NCBI GenBank assembly: GCA_942486035.1
Contig: CALNXK010000043.1
Coordinates: 796,501 to 860,500, forward strand
Reading direction: 5' to 3'
DNA: 64,000 bases
Source of the DNA: Porites lobata
Lineage: Eukaryota > Cnidaria > Anthozoa > Scleractinia > Poritidae
Shown here one piece after another: positions 25,399-37,500 of this stretch (positions within the stretch are counted from its first letter, which is position 1; each line of letters begins with the position of its first letter). The notes beneath the pieces are model-generated. The model saw only the letters and a list, made by a program, of their open reading frames with translations. It was not told where the DNA came from and did not search any database. A program made the translations under genes and the position numbers.

Positions 25399-25771
25399 AA
25401 GACTCGTTTTCACTGGGAACGGAGTCGGAGTCAGAATCGTAATCAGAAGCATAGAACTTTAAGAACTAGTGAAAACAGCGTTTTGATTCTTCTTATTCCG
25501 CTTACGACTCCGTTGTTTACGATCAAGTGAAAACTGGGTCGTCACGCGGAATGTGCATTGTGATTGGTTTATCCTTCCGCTTCTGCTTCCGACTCTGACG
25601 TAAGCGGAGTTGGAAGAAAATGGAAACGTTCTGATTCTTCTGACTCCGATTCCGTTGCGCCTATGACTCCGCTTACGTCTCCGATCTTTTTATTTTCATT
25701 AGGTCATAAGCGCTCTTTCGACTCAGCTTATGACTCCAACTCTGACTCCATCGTTTGTGAAAACCAGTCTT
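25399..25771. mobile_element. MITE with AAGACT(C/G)GTTTTCAC termini
   Basis: Left AAGACTCGTTTTCACTGGGA is mirrored by GTGAAAACCAGTCTT on the right. The inside is built from GACTCCG / CGGAGTC words, which yields a spurious Ser/Asp-rich ORF. Confidence 0.8.
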
Positions 25772-28700
25772 CAGACCACGTTTTTTGTTGTGGCTCAGTA
25801 ATATTTTATCCTTGGTTCAAATTTTATTTTTCTTTATTTCTGGGTATGCTAAATTACATGTCTAAAAATGAATTTGAGACAGAAAAATGAAAAACATTGA
25901 ATCTAAGATAAAAACGACAATATATTCACCTTTATTCGAATTACCGGTATACTAAACTTGGCCTTAATGAATTCCCTCAAATCTTTTACTTCCATTTGGC
26001 AGTCAAAATACTCTCCTTATATCTCACTCATCTTAAGGTTCCTTTTAGTTCCCAAGAAAAGCAGTCTTTTTGGGACTTTTAAGGGATATTTTGGGGGTAT
26101 AAACTTTCAAACCCATTTTGATCCTACGCACCTAACTCCTCTTGATTATCAAGTGTCAGCGGCCCTAGCCAGCTTTTCGAGTAGTTGTAGGCCTGGCTGA
26201 CTTTCATTTCCACATATCCTGAAAATTGCATGCATGACTAGTACGCACTGACCTCACCAACACTTTGAGCTCTTAAGCTTTTTAGTTTACCCCAACAACG
26301 CCTAGTTTTATTTTGTTACAAGCGGTAGCGTGATCAACCCGAAAGTGTGTAGGCCTGTGCCTACAGGTCTATGGGCTGTCTACACCCCTGAGTGTACCTC
26401 AAGGTTTTGTACACTTAAGGCTAACTTTAAAAAGTCAATTATTGTGGTGTTGGGTGTACTAAAGTAGCGAGTAGGTTTGGTGAGACAATTACTACTTTGA
26501 CAAGAAGCAGTAACCTTTTTGTAACAAAAGTAGGTAAAAATGTACAAAGAATACTGGGACCTCTTCAAGAGATCTCAGTTATCATGTTTAGCCCTTTGTT
26601 TTTGTTTTTGGTTTTTTTTTTCATCGCATTGGAGCAGACCATTTTTTAGTTTAATGTTATAAAGGGTCGTTGTTCAAATTGATGTAATTCATTTGCCTGG
26701 TTATTCAGTGATCCATGCAGGATTACCTAGAGTGTGTGTACTTTAGTCAAAAAAAAATTTCCCAATTTCCTTTTTGTAAAATATTGTAAAATAGATAGTA
26801 ACATGTGAAAGTGCTGGGAGAAGGTTTCCATTGAATGGTCACACTACAGGATTTCATCCCGTGACTTAAAAGTTAGAACCTCGTACAGCAAAATAAACAT
26901 CTCCACAGGAATGTTTTGCTCCGAATCAAACGGTGTGTTCAAATACGAAGTGTATACGCCTTCTTGGGCAGAATAAGTGAGAAAATTTCTAAATACAAAT
27001 GTAGTCATAACTTTAAAAGGTAACAATGTAATGTGGGTCCTTCCCATAACATTGAGAAAATTTCCAAAATAAACAATTGTTTTCAATATCGATTATTATC
27101 CCGGGAGTGAGGAATTTATGCGACAGCTAGATACTCGGGGAAGAGACGAGTGGCCTCCATTTCATAGTCCACCAATCTTTTTGCCGATCAAACAGGTTTT
27201 ATATGTCTGTATTGGTACGTAACGTAAGAAAGTGCTTCTTTAAATCCCTGAGTCTGTATCATGTCCAAAATTGAATACCATCATTTTATTTTTGTATGAA
27301 ATACTGAAAGCAAATAGCAGCCAGTGAAAGTACTGATAAAGAGATTTCATTTGAATTCCTATGATTTCTTCGTCGAAATCAAAGCCAGAACTACATATTA
27401 CAAACCAAAATAGTACCGTGTGAAAGTAGTGCTGAAGAGGTTTCATTTGAATAGTCACATTCAGAGGATTTCATCCACGGATTCAAAGATTAGAGCCACA
27501 CTACTTACGGTCTTTACGACTGACTTGGGCTCATTTTCTTTTATTAGTAATTCATGGTCATGTTTTGTTATTGTCCCAATTTTAACCCACTGTACCATGT
27601 GCCCTAATAAACCTAACAGTGTACAGATCTATATATGTCCAAGCTACATTCTCCTGGCGTGGTCAATCGAGTTTCGTTGATTACATCGAATGGTCTCGAT
27701 TGTCATCGATATCTTGTAGCGTAGGTGTCGATATTTTTGCGGGAGTCGTAGTTTTGTTTTAATAAACATCGACCTAGCTGAAGGGAACCCAAAGTCACGT
27801 TTAACTAGTTAGTTTTGTCAGCAAACAAAATATTAAAAGCTTTAACCGAGAGATTACAAAATTTAAGAAGCAATTGGTTTTTAACCGCCGGGAAAGATAA
27901 CATCCCCACGGCAATCCCCCGGGCATTTTTTTTTTTAGAAATCAGTTCTTCAAATTTCCACATCCTCCGAATTCCCCTCTTGACGATCAAAATATTAGTT
28001 CTTTTTTTTATTGATAAAATGCGATCTCTACCTAAACAACAACGAAAATTACTTGTGAGTTTGGTTACCTGTGCCATTTAGGGCAAAATGCGTTTTGTAG
28101 CGTGACATTTCAAATGGTACTGTGGGAACGTTCACGGCTTATTACGGATCTTATTTTCCTCAAAAATCATGATCTTTTGTCAATTGCTTTTTAAAATTTT
28201 TGTTAATTGTTAGCAAGCAGTCGCCTTTTCAATTGTGTTTCCTGGAAGGAACATGTCACCTAAGAGTTCCGCAAGCTTGCGGAAAAAGTGAGACCAAAAA
28301 CCTTCTGCAGTTGATGTGGCGAACATTACGCCTTGATAATTGCCATTGAATTATTTGCCAAAACATTGAGTAAGGGTTTATTATATTCCTTTAGCTGTTT
28401 GAAGATTGTGATACAGCAACATATTACATAATGCACTAGGATGTACGTGGTCTTTATTGATCTTTATGTAAAATAAAACAATAATTTCTAGTAACTGGCT
28501 ATTCATGTGATTTTACTTTCAATAAATTGGAATGTGAATCGGGAAATAAGATATAACAACAGCAAAACCACTAATTTTACAGTGATGACAAACCATTTTG
28601 AATTGGGTAAATACCGGGATTACAAATCGAAATAGAAATTAAAGTTTTTTTTAACGAAATGGTTAAATTGAAGGGACCCAAATTTATTTTAGTATTGAGT

Positions 28701-28937
28701 TAGATAAAGGAAGTTGTGTGCGACATTTTTTAATAAACGCGATTTATTTGACTTGAGATAAACGCGGCACAGGAAGAAAAAAAAAGGCTTAAATAATTTA
28801 TAATATATTGTATAGTTTTTATGCCGTCAGATCTAAGCTGACCAGCCAGCAGGTGTGTAGTTTTTATTAACCCTATATTAATCAAGCTTTTACAAGACTG
28901 AAAGCTGTCATTTTTCTTGTCATAAAATATCAAGCGT
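25772..28937. other. intergenic sequence, decayed repeats, no gene seen
   Basis: This lies downstream of the DHHC gene. The only structure recognised is a family of imperfect repeats around GGATTTCATCC (26,808-27,080 and 27,240-27,510). Overlapping opposite ORFs at 27,805-28,081 have no recognisable features. Confidence 0.4.
26808..27510. repeat. diverged dispersed/tandem repeat, GGATTTCATCCAC type
   Basis: Words such as GTGAAAGTNNTGNNGAGAGG, TTTCATTTGAAT, GTCACA and GGATTTCATCC recur in the same order at about 26,808, 27,325 and 27,420. A partial copy lies at 19,728-19,790 in the DHHC gene. Copies differ too much to give a single period. Confidence 0.5.
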
Positions 28938-29318
28938 CGACAAGCAACAACGGCGGCGATGACTACGAAAATTAAACGTCGCTTTACTTAAAAGTGAAGT
29001 CGCCGTCTACGTTCTTCAAACTTTATCGCGCTATATACCATCTCGTTCAATTCTTCTAATTTTGGCAAATTTTTCCGGAGTTTAATACTAAAAGACTATC
29101 GAAGTTCAGGAAAAGAAAAAGAAAGTCGTGGTCTTGTGTTCACGTCCTGCACAAAACGTGAAATTAGGTATTTTCACTTCGTAGTCGTTTGTGCAGTGAC
29201 GGTGAAGATGATCAAAAAGCGTGATGCACGAGCAGAGTTGTTGTTTTGCCAATCTAAACCTAGTGCTTTTTTTTGCCGTTCTCTTTGACCTCGCCTTCGT
29301 CGTTACTGAAGCTCCTTA
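28938..29318. mobile_element. MITE, second copy of the 8,437 family
   Basis: The termini CAAGCAACAACGGCGGCGAT and CTCGCCTTCGTCGTTACTGA are inverted repeats. The interior contains TTGCCAATCTAAACCTAGTG, the inverted counterpart of the interior word in the 8,437-8,769 element. Confidence 0.75.
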
Positions 29319-30388
29319 TTTAAAATAGTCAAAGGCCTGTCGTAAATAAATATGCTTACATCTTAAAATGTATTTTATACTGATATTAAAAAAAATTATG
29401 AGGGCGTGCATTCAAAGAGAAGCGAAAACTGAATCAGTTTTTTAACGAGGGTGGTTTTCCGCGGAAACCAAGCAATCCCGTTGTTACTGGAAAGCGACGT
29501 AGTTTGTTTTATAACAAACATAGTAGCAGATGATCGACTATCTGCGTAAACGTTTTACATAGGCAGTATATTACACCGTCGTATATCAATTTTATTTACC
29601 AACTGCGCGTTCCTTTATTAAAAAAGCACTGAACGCGAGGCGGCCCCGCGGCTACAACAAGATCGCCTAAATATATCACAACATTTATTTAATAGCATAT
29701 CAGAGTGATTAGATTATATTCCCACTTGGGTTTCCAAATGAAGTTTATATACAAAATTAAAGCAAGTTAATTTACGATTTCCGACGATGGACGTTGTGTG
29801 CTGAGGGTAATTCTTCGACGCGATGGCTTCCTAGTATTCTGTCACCTTTTCAATCGATAGTATAAGCACAAAAGTTGGATCGCTTTATTTAATGAAACTA
29901 TTCTTTCGAGATTGTCTCTTATCTTGGCCAGAAAAAGTTTTCTGATTTCAACTCAATCAGTTTTGATAACCCTAGTTTGTAATTCGTTGTCTTTTCGATT
30001 CGAGGCTTTCTGTTTCTCACTTGCTCAGCTGTTAGTTTCTGTTCTTATCCCTGCTTCAGTTTCATTCAGTCGGAGAGCAGTGGCATTTTTTTCTCATCAT
30101 AAATCATCCTCTTATACAGCCGTTGATAACAAGAGGTATTCCTCGAAGTCGATAAATCAACGGTTTTTTTTTTTTTATAATAGTGAAGCCCACCTCAAGT
30201 AGTAACATGGACCCATGTCTGCACCCTTCTTAGTTTTTTTAAAAACTCAGCAAATTCGATTCAGTCAGCTATTTCGCAAGATGCTCTTGTGTATTAGAGG
30301 GTGCTTGGACAAACGGGCTTTTTTTTGCGATGCCTCTCCTTGATTGTTCAAGTTCTTGGTTTGATACGCTCGAGTCTTGTTATTATAT

Positions 30389-31534
30389 TCAACACCTTTG
30401 CTCTCGGTACTTTTCTTCTCCATCCATTTCTCCATCAATTTCCAACCCGGCATCAACCTTGTTTCTGGCCATCACCTCGCGATTCTTCTGTCCATTGCTG
30501 CGCTGGAAACTTCTACTGGCACTCTGCAGGCTACTCTGCGAAAGAGAAGACCAGAACCTAACAGGTGTCAAGATTCGCAGATATTCAGCACGGATGGAAC
30601 GATTCATGATTCCGTATATGATGGGATTGAGAGCTGTACTAGCGAAGCCAAAACAGGTGTAACTTACATAGACTTGTCGCTTGAGCTTCCAATCTCCGTT
30701 TATAAAATCGATCATATCAATGATTAAGACGGGAGTCCAGCAGGTTAGAAAACTAATGACAACAACCAGTAGGATGTATGTCACGTTCACTTCTTCAACC
30801 GACAAGATGCCGCTGCTGTCCAAGGAGGTGTTGTTCCGGGTAGTGTTGTTCGTGCTTCTTTGGCGAATTCGAAAGCGAAAGTTTAAGTTGTGTTTCCGCA
30901 CTGCGATGAAAACTCGCGTGTAACAGGTTATGATGATGATGAGGGGAATTGCTACATAAACGAGAACCAAATAAGCTCCGTAGCCTTCGTACAACGATTC
31001 CGCGTTATGAGCGCAAAAGACTTTTCCAGTGTGAAAAAAAAACTCGTGGCCAGCAACGACATACGGCAGAGGCGCAAAGAGAGCCATGACCCACAGAATT
31101 GCAATTGTTATTTTTGTTTTCTTCATGCTGAAGATTCTCTGGTACGACGCGCGGGAACGAACAACTCGGAAATATCTGTTCACAGCGGTGACGGCTAAAG
31201 TCTGCAAAGACACGGCGCACATGAGAAGAATCCAGAATCCTTGTAGCTGGCAAATAAAGTTGTTAAACGGCCATTTTCCTGTCATAAGAGAAGCTAGTGA
31301 AAACGGAATCCCCAGCAATGACATTAAGAAATCCGAGACAGCCAAAGTTATAATGTACATGTTAGGCACAGTTCTTCGAAGATTCGGGTTTTTGATGACC
31401 GAAATTCCAAGCAACAGATTTCCGGAAAAAGAAGTAAAGTTGATCAGGAGCAAGAAAAACGATTCTACAATTTGAACCGCAGTTGAACGGTTTTTAAGCT
31501 GCAGGGCGAAGACGTCTATTGAAGTAGCGTTCAT
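30389..31534 (-). CDS. class A GPCR, melatonin-receptor-like orphan (copy 1)
   Basis: Single-exon 381-aa seven-helix receptor. Visible landmarks: TM1 GNLLLG with N39; TM2 LAVSDFLMSLLG with D68; C95 at TM3 and C174 in loop 2 for the conserved disulfide; NRY at 119-121 in place of DRY; TM6 CWTP at 265-268; TM7 NPIIYG at 303-308. NRY is typical of melatonin receptors and is common among cnidarian rhodopsin-like receptors; the ligand is unknown. It should sit in the plasma membrane and couple to G proteins. The ORF extends upstream to an ATG at 31,615 (27 extra residues). The inner Met is preferred because the paralogue at 62,441 starts at the matching position and has an in-frame stop just upstream. 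Loop 3 (Asn/Thr-rich) and the long C-tail differ from the paralogue. Confidence 0.9.
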   Translation of the reverse strand: MNATSIDVFALQLKNRSTAVQIVESFFLLLINFTSFSGNLLLGISVIKNPNLRRTVPNMYIITLAVSDFLMSLLGIPFSLASLMTGKWPFNNFICQLQGFWILLMCAVSLQTLAVTAVNRYFRVVRSRASYQRIFSMKKTKITIAILWVMALFAPLPYVVAGHEFFFHTGKVFCAHNAESLYEGYGAYLVLVYVAIPLIIIITCYTRVFIAVRKHNLNFRFRIRQRSTNNTTRNNTSLDSSGILSVEEVNVTYILLVVVISFLTCWTPVLIIDMIDFINGDWKLKRQVYVSYTCFGFASTALNPIIYGIMNRSIRAEYLRILTPVRFWSSLSQSSLQSASRSFQRSNGQKNREVMARNKVDAGLEIDGEMDGEEKYREQRC

Positions 31535-32916
31535 GATATTTCTTGGCCGGCACGAACACTTTTCCGCAGAGTAGTTTGATGGAAGATTAGGAAGACACTT
31601 GCGGGAAGAAAGCACTGTTAAATGTGCGCTTCTTAAAGCTGATAGTAATTCGATCTGCTAATTATTCAGACCTTCCTGTTCACTTAAGAAATTATATGAA
31701 GCACCTGCTCCAACCTGGACCCTTCGTCAATTCTGTGTTACCCTGTTTAGTGTCGTTCAATCAATAAATCGCCGGTTAGGTCTCACCAATAACGCAAACT
31801 GCAAAACGTGAAAGCAAAGCAACAACTGTTGCCTAATATTTCACAATTATTGTCTAATCTTTGTCAACAGAACTTCCGATGTCTGTTGTCGGTGCTTAAA
31901 AGCGGTAAAACTCTGAATGTGGCTAAATGTCTAGCGATGTTTACTCGAACTCATTTGTGAAAAGAAGAAGTATTTTCGAAACCATGCATTTTCAATTTAC
32001 TTTAATTTTATTTCCGTTTTTGTAGCTTACATGTGCCAGCTGACATTGCATTTCGTTTTATTTTCCGAACGAATGTGAAATATATTTTTAAACCGGAAAA
32101 ACTTCATGAAATATCCATCAAGCATATCATTTATAATTCTGAGAGCGCTTTTGCCGGCGAAAACCAGGAACAGATGGAAATGAGATTCACCTCTCCTTTC
32201 ACGGCATTGGAAGTGAATAAATTGTAGATCAGTGGCTGCAAAAGAGATATTTTGCGTTTAGTTTTACGGGAAGATGACAGTCCACACTAAGGAGTAATGA
32301 AAATGTATTTCGGATAAATTCAGCCAATAAAAATCAGTGGCAGTTTTAGTTTCTAGTTGACCAGGAATAAGAAACAAAAGTGTAACACTTACTACACTTG
32401 CAATTTTTCCTATAAAAATTTAATTCGTTTTCAAAAGGAAGAATAACTAAGGCCTTGTCTATACATATCCGAATATTTTTAAATCCGCAATTTTTCTTTG
32501 CTCGGACCGTCTTGAATATTCACGGTAAAGAACTGTGCTCGATCTTGTGACGTTGGGGATAAATTAGCGTCCATACGTTTCCGGATGTATAGCGGATTCA
32601 AAAATTTCCTTCCTTATCTAGAGAGCATAAAATGATGAAACAACGAAAAAAAAAATGAACGTTTTGTCAAATTGGAAACAAGAAGTCAAGTCTAGTTGAG
32701 CTTGTGATTAATAGCAACTTAAGTAGAATGGGCGCGCACGACAGTGCATCGTAAGGCTGTCAATTAATAAATCAAATTTGCAAAATATTTCTCCTCTAAC
32801 TTCAAGAAAACAGCGCAGAAAAAAAGTGTTTTCTTTGTCTTGGTAACCTCAGTATATTGTAATTGATATAAATAGAAAATTTAAAAAAACGAAATAATCT
32901 CGAAGATAGGAGAAGT

Positions 32917-33346
32917 AGGAGCTGAAAAAAAAGTAGTCATAATGAACTATAGAGTGATGACGTCATAAAAATTAACTTTTTGAAATTACGGGATTTGTTG
33001 GGATATTTTGAAATAACAACATCTTAAAGGCTTACTTGCTAAAAACTAGCATTGTGGGGCAAATTGTCTCGGAGGTACTAGTTCCGTTTTGCTCTGATGA
33101 CTCCATGCAAATCATTCTAAATTTGGCTCGGTTCCTAATGTTATGAAGAGTCAATTTAGAAGGATTTGCACGGAGTCATTAGAGCATAACTGGCTAATGT
33201 CGCAAAGACAATTTGCCCTGGAATGCTAATTTTTGGCAAGTAGGCCTTTTTGGATGTTGTTCTTTCATAATACCCTGAAAAATCCCATAATTTCACAATT
33301 TAATTTTTATGACGTCACACTTTAGGACTCTGTTGCTCCTATTTAG
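32917..33346. mobile_element. MITE with about 165-bp inverted repeats carrying CRE sites
   Basis: The left arm (ATGACGTCATAAAAATT, then GGGGCAAATTGTCTC) is mirrored by the right arm (GACAATTTGCCC to AATTTTTATGACGTCA). Each arm has a TGACGTCA palindrome close to its outer end. No transposase is present. Confidence 0.85.
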
Positions 33347-33361
33347 TGGAATCACATTAAT

Positions 33362-33407
33362 CAACCTCGTTCTCACGATCACGAAGAAGATCCTGGGAAC
33401 GAGGTTG
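33362..33407. repeat. short palindrome CAACCTCGTTC...GAACGAGGTTG
   Basis: A 46-bp near-palindrome whose arms CAACCTCGTTC and GAACGAGGTTG pair perfectly. It resembles the end-to-end remnant of a MITE. Confidence 0.65.
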
Positions 33408-34017
33408 CACAATAAAGCAACTTTGACGATGTGACGTCTTTTTACTACTACTACTACCAGAATCCTTCAGGGTTTGCGTTGCGTGTAAATCATTCGGACT
33501 TTTGTTATTTAAACCTCGCTGGGATTATCAAATTCATGTAAGAAAAAACGAAATGAATTCTGGCGGTAGTAATATGGCCTATTTGGTCAATAAATGGGCC
33601 AGCTTCGAAATCAAGTTTACTTTGAGTAAACAAAAAATCTCTCCTTGTATAACGCCGTCAGTTGCATACCGGCAAATGCGGCAACAAATAAAGTGACAGG
33701 CGACTTTTTTGGCGGATCAAGATTCTCTCGTCTCGACGCTCAGCGAAGACAAGAAAGAAACTCTCAACCTAGAGTCACGCTTTCCAGACAATAGGCTACC
33801 ACGTGATTTTCCTTCTAATTAAAGTCACTAGTGCAGCTAACTTCTTCCATGTTGTTCCTTCAAACTAAGCTGTTGTCAGTTTGCCCAACGCTATAACCTG
33901 GCAAAATCTAAACACTCTTTATTGTGAACAGGTGCATGAACAGCTTTAAGCGCAGAGCGGGCTAGAAAAACAATCATTTTCTTAAAAGTAAATCCATTTA
34001 AAATACACTCAAAAACG

Positions 34018-34090
34018 CATAAGGGGTTATTCAACCCCTTATGATTTTCTGAAATACTTTAAACAGATCTGAGGCTCCAACAGGAGCCTC
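34018..34090. repeat. two perfect stem-loops in a row
   Basis: CATAAGGGGTT-ATTC-AACCCCTTATG (34,018-34,043) is an 11-bp perfect stem with a 4-nt loop. GAGGCTCC-AACA-GGAGCCTC (34,071-34,090) is an 8-bp perfect stem, also with a 4-nt loop. They lie about 300 bp beyond the poly(A) signal of the cysteine-rich gene. Confidence 0.7.
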
Positions 34091-34394
34091 CTGGGTCCAA
34101 TGATTTCTTGATCCGGCGTGGCCTAAGTTAGAATTCGTTTAAGTAACCGAGTCTTGGGTCAAGTACAGCAAAAACGAATTCCTAGCATGCAAACGCACAA
34201 GAATGAAAAGAGAACATTTTGATCGTTGTCCTTACGTTCACCGTGGTGCTCACATCTGGACCGCTTTTCCGCTGGAAGTAGGACTCTAACGCTTATATTT
34301 GCGATGCTAGACTTGCATGCTGTTGAAAACCAGGCTAAGTACAAGTTAACATACCGGAACAAAAGAAAAGATCGTGTAACGCATACACACAGGT

Positions 34395-34400
34395 TTTATT
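34395..34400 (-). terminator. polyadenylation signal of the cysteine-rich gene
   Basis: TTTATT on + is AATAAA on -, 192 bp after the stop at 34,592, a plausible 3' UTR length. Confidence 0.55.
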
Positions 34401-34591
34401 GAGTTACTTCGCAATTCTAAATTGAGCAATTTCTTAAAAAATTTCTACAAACATAAAGGGAAAGAGGTAGCTCTGGTAGAAACAAATGACAAAAATCCTA
34501 ATAAATGGCAACGTGAAAGCTTAACGACAGATTTTAGCTTAGCCTAATCGGTGAGAAACACACACTTGGCTTGAGTATCCATTGTGCTCTC

Positions 34592-37500
34592 TTAGGACTC
34601 ACAGTGGCACGTTTCTATGGTAGAGATGTTCATGTGACGACCTCCACTTGTGATAAATGTGTGGTACTTCTTTTTCTCCGATTCACATAAGGTGTCCGGC
34701 CAAAATCTGGGCGGCCATGAGGCCGGATCTCTTCTTGGTCTATTTGAAAGGAAATAATAAAAGAGTCAATGTGTAAGTAGGTCGATTTTGTTTTTCAAAA
34801 AACCAACATGAAGTGACTGTAGATTTCAAGGCCAGCCTTTTATTCAGGCGTTTGTAATGATTTCGTTGCGTCTGTGCTTCGCTTGAATGAAAAAGGCATG
34901 CCCTAAGTGATATGCCTGTGAGTGTGTCATCGGAGCTCGTTTGGCTAAGCAGTGTATGAGGAAAAACGGTCTACGCAATGTAATGCTTGTTTTACGATTA
35001 AGTGATACATGCAGAGAGTAGAAAATTAAAATGGATAAATGGCATGCACATTACTCAAAGGGCTGGGATCGTGTCTATGAGTGCTTATTTAGCTTAAAGT
35101 GCATATAACCCCAAATTTGTTAAACTAAATAACAGAATAAGCTAGAATACAAAAAGAAAAGAAAACTTGTAATAAACGAGGCCACAGATTGTTTTCGATT
35201 GTAGGTAAATCTCCGTTTTTTACAGCTTGCTAAATATGTAGAATTAATATCTTTGGCCCTGGGCATTTTGTGCCTGGGTCGAGTGATAAAAATTTTGAGG
35301 CATCCTATCCATGTCAGAGCCCGACGTCTTGTGAGACTGGGTCTCATAAAAACGTGAATCCACACTGTTTCAGTATTCATCGCTCTTTTTCCATTTCGTT
35401 CAATTTGTCAAATGTTAGGGAATTTTTCTGGAGTTATATTCTAAAGGACTGTATCCAGGTTTAAAAAAGAATTAGGCCCCGTCCACACATAACCAGATAT
35501 TTTTGGATCCGCAACTTTTTCTTTGCGAATTCGGCTTCCGTCTACATGTATCCGGTGTATCCGCCTTACGAATCCGCAACCTTTTGGATCCGCTCTCCAT
35601 ATGTGGAAATGTCTGAATCCGCTATGAATCTGGAATCGTGTGGACGCCAAATCCGGATATTTTTTTTATCCAGTGACGCCACAAGATCAAGCCCAGTTCT
35701 TTACGGTGAATATTCAAGACGGTGCCAAGCGCGTTCATTATACGTTTCTGGGAAACTGCCCACCTACCCCTTCCCTAAGCCAACATTAACGCTAACTTCT
35801 CACTTACGACAAAATGTTGGTTTGGGGGACGGGTAAGTGGGTAGTTTCCCAGAAACGTATAATGTTCCGCGCAATGTTATCGCTTATTTACATTTGGACT
35901 TCAGGGTTGAAATGAGGTCCACAGTGGGCTAAAATAATTCTTTCATAATGTTGGTTCAGTTAAAATTGTGCTCAGTTGGTATGACATAAGGGCCGCGAAT
36001 CGGTTTTCATTGTTCGTTTATTTTCACGAATGAGTATTTGTTATTCGTTATTAAAATTTAAAAAAAAATGACGCGAAAGTAAATTTGGAATTTTCACTTG
36101 AGTTTGGCTTTCGGACCTCCATGTATCACAATAGGCCATTTGCACTAAGAGTTCATGTGACATCGTTTTTATGAAAATGAAATTTATATGATTTTGTCTT
36201 CAAAAAACGATTGGTGGGTCATATCTTAAACAGAATAATAGTGATTTGGTTTTTCAAACCCGCACCACTTTCTTAAAATGAGTAAGATCGTAGATGGTCA
36301 CGTGACCAAAATGTGATTTTTAAAATTATGAATTACCTCTTTCTGAACACAAATTTTGCACTTAAACTTCGAGGAAAATGTTGAAAAGATGATGTGGTAA
36401 CGTTTACAGCACATCTGAGCGTAACTATCAAACGTTTACCAAGATATAAGCAAACAGTAGTTTTGGCCGCCATGTTGGAGGGCAAGAGTTTGCCCTCCAA
36501 CATGGCGGCCAATACAATTCATACTACTTTGTTGAAAAATCAAAGTGCCATAAAATATCTCCCTTAAATGCTTTTCCTCTCAAATTTCGGCTGTAAGATA
36601 ATTTTTATGTGCTCTGTCGATTTTTGGCATCAGCAAGATTCCAACTCATTGTTTAGAGGAAGCGTTGATCACGTGACCTCTTAGTGCAAGTGGCCTATTG
36701 ACTCACCCATCACGATTCTTGTAAGAGGGGCAGGAGTCTTCATAGACGCATTTACCCATGTCCACCAACTGAAAAGAAAAAGAGGTGTAATTATTTTATA
36801 TTAAAGAAAAAACTCTATTACTAAGAGTTAAGTCACGCATTGACACTAGACGTTAGACTAAAAGAAAGAAAGCTAAGAAGTGATTGCCATTAAAACACCA
36901 TAGTATTATAAATAGGCTACTTGCGAGTTCCACAAAAGCTCACTTTCAAAACGAGGCTCTAAGTGCAAAACCTTTCTTGTGAAAATGAGTTATATTTGCA
37001 TGAGAATAAATTAATCATTTTCACCCCAATGAAAGGAAACAGAGGCTTCGGGCAACTTCGAAATGTTCTTAGCTCTTATGCACGTTTTCGTCAGAGGAGC
37101 AAATTTCACCACAGTTTGAGATTTTAAAGTTGCGAAGTCAGTTTGAATTAATGAATTCCCGATCCAAGAATACCCACATACAAAAAGTGAAAGTAAGAAG
37201 AATTATGCTTACAAACGAGTGGTGAAATTTCCTCTTCTGACGTGATCACTGCTGGAGGGCCATTCTTACCGGTTGGAGCGACTAAATTTGGTTGTTGTTT
37301 GTTCTATACTTTATAATTTGGCAGTTAAACGACTACCTTTTATTTTTCCCATCCACCTTGAATCATTTTAAATGTTTCACTTTATTTCCGTCATTGTAAA
37401 ACACATGAGGACGTCAGATTTGTTTCTGTTCACCTTTTTTTCCGCGGTCAATATTTTTTGGCCTTTTCACGGCTGACGATGATAAGCCTCTAGTGTTCTC

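Larger units (their letters stand above)
31616..34394. other. intergenic between GPCR copy 1 and the cysteine-rich gene
   Basis: No gene was found. It should contain the promoter of the - strand GPCR next to 31.6 kb. It also holds a fragment at about 32,455-32,620 related to the GTCCACACATAACC-type element at 35.5 kb, a large palindromic MITE (32,917-33,346), a short palindrome (33,362-33,407) and two perfect small hairpins (34,018-34,090). Confidence 0.5.

Noticed and set aside
25564..25890. 108-aa Ser/Asp-rich ORF
   Set aside because: It is produced by repeated GACTCC/GGAGTC words of the MITE at 25,399-25,771.
31005..31475. ORFs opposite GPCR copy 1 (for example 31,086-31,475 +), and similar ones at 62,506-63,282
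   Set aside because: They are shadow frames of the receptor genes.
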